From contig JAOABC010000002.1 in assembly GCA_026418535.1 (NCBI GenBank), forward strand, positions 124,001 to 188,000: a stretch of DNA of 64,000 nucleotides. Reading direction: 5' to 3'. This stretch comes from Hydrogenothermaceae bacterium (lineage in GTDB: Bacteria > Aquificota > Aquificia > Aquificales > Hydrogenothermaceae). This document shows, piece by piece, positions 59,662 to 64,000 of this stretch. Under the pieces are notes generated by a model that saw nothing but the letters and a program-made list of their open reading frames with translations, was not told where the DNA came from and made no database searches. Position 1 is the stretch's first letter; every line of letters begins with the position of its first letter. Made by a program: the position numbers and the translations under genes.

Positions 59662-59952
59662 ATGGGAAAGCTAAAGGTCGTGATAGATAGGTCTCTGTGT
59701 GAAGGTATAGGTGTATGCGTTCCGGAAGCTCCAAAGTATATAGTCTTAGATAAAAAGCATAAAGCTGTTATACTACCTCCTGGAAAAGATAAGGAGGAGA
59801 TTTTTAGGGAAGTTTCTGAAAGAAGAAAACAAGAAGAGATACTAGAGCTTACAATAGATGAAGAGGAGGACATTTTCAGAGCTGCTGAAGCTTGCCCGGT
59901 AAAAGCTATATTCATCTATGACACTGAAACAGGAGAACAGTTGTATCCATAG
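59662..59952 (+). CDS. Ferredoxin with a three-cysteine cluster motif
   Basis: A 96-residue electron carrier. The N-terminal motif is C13-E-G-I16-G-V-C19, where the second cysteine of the usual C-x2-C-x2-C is isoleucine; the last ligand is Cys78 in 'EACPVKAI'. Three cysteines suggest a [3Fe-4S] cluster or a [4Fe-4S] cluster with an outside ligand. An acidic insertion of about 45 residues separates the halves. ATG at 59662 lies 8 nt after GGAGG; an upstream ATG at 59647 is less likely. The redox partner is unknown; OFORs are candidates. Confidence 0.82.
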   Translation: MGKLKVVIDRSLCEGIGVCVPEAPKYIVLDKKHKAVILPPGKDKEEIFREVSERRKQEEILELTIDEEEDIFRAAEACPVKAIFIYDTETGEQLYP

Positions 59953-59961
59953 GAGGATATC

Positions 59962-60072
59962 ATGATAGACAAGTTGTATCAATTCTACATTAAAAATGTC
60001 AAGTATGTTCTCATGGTTTTACCAACTTTACTATTTTTAGTTATGACTTATCTCTATTTAAAATCATCATAA
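59962..60072 (+). CDS. 36-residue single-pass membrane peptide
   Basis: A short ORF with a perfect AGGAGG 6 nt before its ATG, 9 bp after the ferredoxin stop. It encodes M-I-D-K-L-Y-Q-F, a short positive segment, and a hydrophobic helix '[19 protein letters not shown]' ending in KSS. The last 19 bp overlap the end of lipA on the other strand. The ribosome site and clean helix support a real gene. Function unknown; a membrane partner of the ferredoxin is possible. Confidence 0.6.
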   Translation: MIDKLYQFYIKNVKYVLMVLPTLLFLVMTYLYLKSS

Positions 60073-60905
60073 CTTTTCTTGTATACCTCTCCGGCATGGT
60101 AAGAACTCCTTACCAACTTACCGGAGAACACCTCCCTAAACCCTATATCTTTTCCCATCTTCCTTATAATTTCGAATCCTTCGTCTGTGTAGTATTTAGA
60201 CACTGGTAAGTTTTCCTTAGAAGGTTGTAAATACTGCCCTACGGTTATTATATCCACTTCCTGCTCCTTTAGGTCCATAAAAAGTTTTTCTATCTCCTGA
60301 AAACTTTCTCCTAATCCTACCATAAAACCTGACTTTGTGGTTATTTCTGGGTCTAATTTTTTCACGTATTTAAGGAGAGAGAGGCTTCTGTAGTAGTTAC
60401 CTCCAGGTCTTACTCTCTTGTATAATCTTTCTACAGTTTCTATGTTGTGGTTTATAACATCTGGCTTAGATTCAACCACCAGTTTGATAGACTCCACGTT
60501 ACCTCTGAAGTCTGGAACTAAGAGCTCTATCTGAACATTCCCACACAGTTCTCTTATGCTCTCTACAACTTTGATAAAGTGGGAAGCTCCTCCATCAGGA
60601 ATGTCATCTCTATCTACAGATGTTATGACTACATACTTCAACCCTAGATCTTTGACGGCCTGGGCTATTTTCATAGGCTCTAATGGGTCTAAGGGTCTTG
60701 GTTTTCCATTACTAACACTGCAGTAATGGCAATTTCTGGTACATATGTCTCCCATGATCATAAAGGTTGCTGTCTTGTTGGAAAAACACTCACCTATGTT
60801 TGGACAGTTAGCCTCCTCACAGACTGTGTGGAGGTTGAGTCTGCGAAGGAGTTTTTTTATCTTAAGGACTTGTGGAAAGAGTGGTGATATTACTTTAGGT
60901 TTCAT
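60054..60905 (-). CDS. lipA: Lipoyl synthase
   Basis: Radical SAM enzyme that inserts two sulfurs into octanoyl groups, 283 residues. The auxiliary cluster motif is '[12 protein letters not shown]', the radical SAM motif 'CTRNCHYC' (C-x3-C-x2-C), and the C-terminal 'RSSYHAGE' carries the conserved serine. '[16 protein letters not shown]' is also typical. ATG at 60905 is used, as an upstream start at 60965 adds unrelated residues. It overlaps glyA by 11 bp. Lipoate serves the glycine cleavage system, which fits with glyA. Confidence 0.93.
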   Translation of the reverse strand: MKPKVISPLFPQVLKIKKLLRRLNLHTVCEEANCPNIGECFSNKTATFMIMGDICTRNCHYCSVSNGKPRPLDPLEPMKIAQAVKDLGLKYVVITSVDRDDIPDGGASHFIKVVESIRELCGNVQIELLVPDFRGNVESIKLVVESKPDVINHNIETVERLYKRVRPGGNYYRSLSLLKYVKKLDPEITTKSGFMVGLGESFQEIEKLFMDLKEQEVDIITVGQYLQPSKENLPVSKYYTDEGFEIIRKMGKDIGFREVFSGKLVRSSYHAGEVYKKSYDDFK

Positions 60906-62160
60906 AGCTGTAGTCTTTAAACCAATCCGGATAGAGAGGATACTTTCTACATAGAGACAACACATCCTCTTTGACTTCCTGGATTACTTTCTCGTTGCCT
61001 ATGTTTTTTAGGACTCTTACAATGTTCTTGGCTATCCTTCTCATGTCACTCTCTTTTATCCCTCTGGTTGTAAGTGCAGCTGTTCCAAGTCTTATTCCGG
61101 ATGTTATGGCAGGTTTTTCAGGGTCATAAGGTATGGCGTTTTTATTTACAGTTATATTTGCTTTACCTAAAGCCTCTTCAGCTATGTTACCTTTAACCCC
61201 AAGAGGTCTAAGATCTACCAACATAAGATGTGAGTCTGTTCCTCCAGAAACTATCCTCAAGCCTTCAGCCTTTAGTTCTTCCACTAAAGCTTGAGCGTTC
61301 CTTACAACAGACCTAGCATAACCTTTAAACTCATCAGTGAGAGCCTCCCTAAAGGCTATAGCTTTAGCAGCTATAACATGCATCAAGGGGCCACCTTGTA
61401 GTCTTGGGAAAACCCACTTATCTATATCCTTAGCAAACTCCTCTTTACATAGTATAAAACCTCCTCTCGGACCTCTGAGGGTTTTATGGGTGGTAGATGT
61501 TACAAAATGAGCGTAAGGAACAGGGTTTGGATACACTCCTCCAGCTATTAATCCGGAGTAGTGAGCCATATCCACCATAAGTAGAGCTCCAACCTCATCA
61601 GCTATCTCTCTGAACTTGGCAAAGTCTATCACCCTTGAGTATGCGGAGGCCCCAGCTACTATAAGCTTTGGTTTGTGTTCTTTTGCCAACCTATAGACTT
61701 CGTCGTAGTCTATAAGCTCTGTCTCTGGATTTAGTCCATACTGAACAGTGTTAAAGACTACACCTGATATGTTTACTTTTGCACCGTGGGTTAGGTGCCC
61801 TCCATGGTCTAACCTCATTCCTAGTATAGTATCTCCAGGTTGAAGCTGAGAGAAGAAGACAGCTTGATTAGCCTGGGAACCGGAGTGGGGCTGGACGTTA
61901 GCATAGTCTGCACCGTATAGTTTCTTTAACCTCTCTATAGCTAAGTCCTCCACTATATCAACAAATTCACAGCCTCCGTAGTATCTCTTGTGTGGTAATC
62001 CCTCTGCGTACTTGTTTGTAAGGACACTCCCTTGTGCCTCCATGACAGCTTGAGATGTGTAATTTTCAGAGGCTATCATCTCAAGGCGATCCTGCTGTCT
62101 TCTAAATTCTTTAACAAAGGCGTCGTAAATTTCCTTATCAGCTTTTAGATGGTTTAGCAT
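60895..62160 (-). CDS. glyA: Serine hydroxymethyltransferase
   Basis: PLP enzyme linking serine, glycine and tetrahydrofolate one-carbon units, 421 residues. '[39 protein letters not shown]' is the conserved N-terminal region, the PLP lysine is in '[13 protein letters not shown]' (near residue 225), and '[15 protein letters not shown]' is near the end. A perfect AGGAGG precedes the ATG. It heads the rpiB-glyA-lipA minus-strand run, 12 bp from rpiB. Confidence 0.96.
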   Translation of the reverse strand: MLNHLKADKEIYDAFVKEFRRQQDRLEMIASENYTSQAVMEAQGSVLTNKYAEGLPHKRYYGGCEFVDIVEDLAIERLKKLYGADYANVQPHSGSQANQAVFFSQLQPGDTILGMRLDHGGHLTHGAKVNISGVVFNTVQYGLNPETELIDYDEVYRLAKEHKPKLIVAGASAYSRVIDFAKFREIADEVGALLMVDMAHYSGLIAGGVYPNPVPYAHFVTSTTHKTLRGPRGGFILCKEEFAKDIDKWVFPRLQGGPLMHVIAAKAIAFREALTDEFKGYARSVVRNAQALVEELKAEGLRIVSGGTDSHLMLVDLRPLGVKGNIAEEALGKANITVNKNAIPYDPEKPAITSGIRLGTAALTTRGIKESDMRRIAKNIVRVLKNIGNEKVIQEVKEDVLSLCRKYPLYPDWFKDYSYET

Positions 62161-62172
62161 AAAAAACCTCCT

Positions 62173-62628
62173 TTATATCTTTCCTTTCTCTATATCGTGT
62201 ATGAGCCTGACCCTTCTCTCGTGCCTTCCTCCTTCAAACTCTGTCTCCAAAAAGACATCTATAACAGTCAGAGCATGGTCTAAACCTATGACCCTTTGGC
62301 CAAGGGCTAGGACGTTAGCGTCGTTGTGAGACCTTGCCATACGAGCCATGAATTCGTTCGTACAGAGGGCAGCTCTTACACCAGGGACTTTATTAGCGGC
62401 TATGGATATTCCTATTCCTGTTCCACAGATGATTATTCCAAAATTTACCTCTCCAGAAGCAACAGATTTAGCAACCTCTTCTCCAAAGTATGGATAGTCT
62501 ACAGGCTCCGGCGAGTAGGTTCCCTTGTCTACCACCTCATACTTTTTACTCTTTAGGTACTCCTTTATCTTCTCCTTGTAGAAAAAGCCTCCGTGGTCAC
62601 TTCCAACAGCTATCTTCAAAAGATTCAC
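62173..62628 (-). CDS. rpiB: Ribose-5-phosphate isomerase B
   Basis: Pentose phosphate isomerase of the RpiB/LacAB type, 151 residues. 'GSDHGGFFYKEKIKEYL' (residues 8-24), 'CGTGIGISIAANKVPGVRAALC' (catalytic cysteine near residue 69) and 'HNDANVLALGQRVIG' are all characteristic. Interconverts ribose 5-phosphate and ribulose 5-phosphate. It begins the minus-strand operon rpiB-glyA-lipA. Confidence 0.94.
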   Translation of the reverse strand: MNLLKIAVGSDHGGFFYKEKIKEYLKSKKYEVVDKGTYSPEPVDYPYFGEEVAKSVASGEVNFGIIICGTGIGISIAANKVPGVRAALCTNEFMARMARSHNDANVLALGQRVIGLDHALTVIDVFLETEFEGGRHERRVRLIHDIEKGKI

Positions 62629-62709
62629 CTCTGAAGGTTTTAAACTTGGATTATTTTATCACACCACCTAATCTGATAAAATATAACTAATCACAACTCA
62701 GAGGTAGTT

Positions 62710-64000
62710 ATGGTTAAAAACATCCTCATTTTAGCTTTGTTTTTTAACTCTTTGAGTTTTGGGTCCGATTTGATAAAGTTTGAGGAAGACCCTTTCAACT
62801 TGGCAATCAGAGAGATCTCCACAAAGAAGTTTCAGTCCTCTATACTAAAAGCTGTTAAGTTCTATGAAGACGGGGTATACTCAAAATCTATAGACACACT
62901 AAAAGAGCTCCTGTCAAAAGGTGATATATCTGACAACGATAAACAGATCGTGTACCTAATACTCTCTTCAAGCTTCTACAAACTGAAGGATGAAGACAGT
63001 ATGATAGGTCTTATAAAGACATTAGACCCAACGAAAATATCGGACAGATACATCCTCTACAGAATATACCAGCTTGCTTCTTTACTCTTTACAGAGAGGA
63101 AAAATCAGGAAGGGATATCGCTGGTTTTAAACTCAGTACTCCCCAGAAAAAACATCGCTTTTAATCAAATCCAGAAAGAGAGTATATTCAAGGTTTACTC
63201 AGGGAACCAATACATAAACTACAGAGGTGTTAACTTTGAGTTGAACAAAAATATCTTTGTTTTTTCTCCTGCTAGTCGAGTCTTTGGTGAGTTGTTCATG
63301 TACGTAGTAGATAGGGACACAACTCTACTTGAGATATCTAAGGCCCTTGGGTTTGGATACTATGAGTTAAAAAACGCAAACCCTCTGCTAGACCCTTTTG
63401 ATGTCAGAAAAGACCAATTAGTTATACTCCCATTCAGAAGGATCTTTCCATACGAGAGGTTTGAATATGGGAGCGTATACATAAACATAGTTGAGAAGAG
63501 ATTGTACTATCCGGTTATTATAGATGGAAAAGAGTACATTATAACTTTCCCCATCGGGATAGGGACAGATGATGCCCAATCTCCAGTTGGAGAATTTAGG
63601 ATAACAGAGAAGAGGAAGGATCCAGCTTGGTATCCTCCGGAGAGTATAAGGAAGGAACAGCCAGACTTACCTAAAGTCTTCCCTCCAGGCCCTGATAATC
63701 CTCTTGGGACAAGAGCCATGAGACTTGGTAATACAGCCTATCTGATGCACGGTACAAATAAAGAGTACGGTATAGGTATGAGAGTAAGTCATGGGTGTAT
63801 AAGGATGTACAACCACGATGTAGAAAAACTGTTTGAGGTGATAGAAATAGGGACTAAGGTTATAAGTAACGAGATCTACTTGAAGAAGGCAAACGGAGAG
63901 GTAGAGATATTTGATGATGAGAGTGTAAAGTATCTGACAAATGGCTACTCTAAAGTATTTTTAACCTTATTTAAAACAGATATGTTAGGTAAGAGTTTCT
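62710..64000 (+). CDS. L,D-transpeptidase (ErfK/YbiS/YkuD family) with LysM-like domain, partial
   Basis: The frame is open from an ATG at 62710 (GAGGT site upstream) to the right edge of the window, 430 residues so far. Signal peptide 'VKNILILALFFNSLSFG'. Residues 40-150 are helical, TPR-like. Then a LysM-like segment 'DTTLLEISKALGFGYYELKNANPLLDP' (near 205-232), and the YkuD catalytic domain with 'AYLMHGTNKEYGIG' and the nucleophile motif 'SHGCIRM' (near 345-360). The enzyme attaches or cross-links peptidoglycan peptides. The C-terminus is outside the window. Confidence 0.88.
   Translation, partial: MVKNILILALFFNSLSFGSDLIKFEEDPFNLAIREISTKKFQSSILKAVKFYEDGVYSKSIDTLKELLSKGDISDNDKQIVYLILSSSFYKLKDEDSMIGLIKTLDPTKISDRYILYRIYQLASLLFTERKNQEGISLVLNSVLPRKNIAFNQIQKESIFKVYSGNQYINYRGVNFELNKNIFVFSPASRVFGELFMYVVDRDTTLLEISKALGFGYYELKNANPLLDPFDVRKDQLVILPFRRIFPYERFEYGSVYINIVEKRLYYPVIIDGKEYIITFPIGIGTDDAQSPVGEFRITEKRKDPAWYPPESIRKEQPDLPKVFPPGPDNPLGTRAMRLGNTAYLMHGTNKEYGIGMRVSHGCIRMYNHDVEKLFEVIEIGTKVISNEIYLKKANGEVEIFDDESVKYLTNGYSKVFLTLFKTDMLGKSF

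Overview
The window looks like a chromosomal segment of a thermophilic, hydrogen- or sulfur-oxidising member of the Aquificota, most likely a Hydrogenothermaceae-type bacterium (Persephonella, Sulfurihydrogenibium or a relative). This is an inference from content: a block of reductive TCA cycle genes, two five-subunit 2-oxoacid:ferredoxin oxidoreductases of the kind described in Hydrogenobacter, AT-rich DNA, and strong AGGAGG ribosome binding sites throughout.

Region by region: 1-580 is the 3' end of a TonB-dependent receptor and its terminator. 606-15163 is the carbon-fixation block: malate dehydrogenase, two-subunit class I fumarase, succinyl-CoA synthetase, OFOR cluster 1 (order E-A-B-G-D), a three-gene island (small acidic protein, COG0523/CobW-type GTPase, stand-alone glutamate-synthase central-domain homologue), then OFOR cluster 2 (order D-E-A-B-G). 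15164-15550 is a structured non-coding gap. 15551-31897 holds housekeeping genes: rel, a class IV aminotransferase, dacB, an AT-rich orphan lipoprotein, hisA, ilvB-ilvN-ilvC, a CDP-alcohol phosphatidyltransferase, a RibD-type reductase, moaD, a DUF2784 protein, gmhB, an orphan MlaF-type ATPase, thrC, panE and a Yip1 protein. dapD follows at 31981.

32780-35421 is a decaying stretch. It holds a fliK-like pseudogene with one stop and three frameshifts, an N-terminally truncated flhX/ylqH remnant, and further broken coding fragments. 35422-40491 is an envelope block on the minus strand: lytic transglycosylase, three tRNAs (Lys, Glu, Val, plus strand), then rpsU-yqeY-cvpA-tatA-ldtD-like-ycbK-like. 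40754-53264 is a complete Pel exopolysaccharide operon in the order pelC-D-E-F-G-A-B1-B2, with PelB split into two proteins. 53306-56048 is lepA and birA. 56039-62628 is mostly minus-strand housekeeping (trpE, surE, tRNA-Pro, HU, a small membrane protein, a gamma-carbonic-anhydrase-like protein, lipA, glyA, rpiB), with a plus-strand ferredoxin and a 36-residue membrane peptide inserted. The window ends inside an L,D-transpeptidase gene.

How it works together: the first 15 kb encodes the oxaloacetate-to-2-oxoglutarate arm of the reductive TCA cycle, except fumarate reductase, plus a second OFOR. The two OFORs are presumably 2-oxoglutarate synthase and pyruvate synthase. The most unusual element is the three-gene island between them, which may be an accessory or maturation module. 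The Pel operon, with an RxxD c-di-GMP site in PelD, and the ruined fliK-flhX locus together would fit a shift towards a sessile, biofilm-forming life, but that link is speculative.
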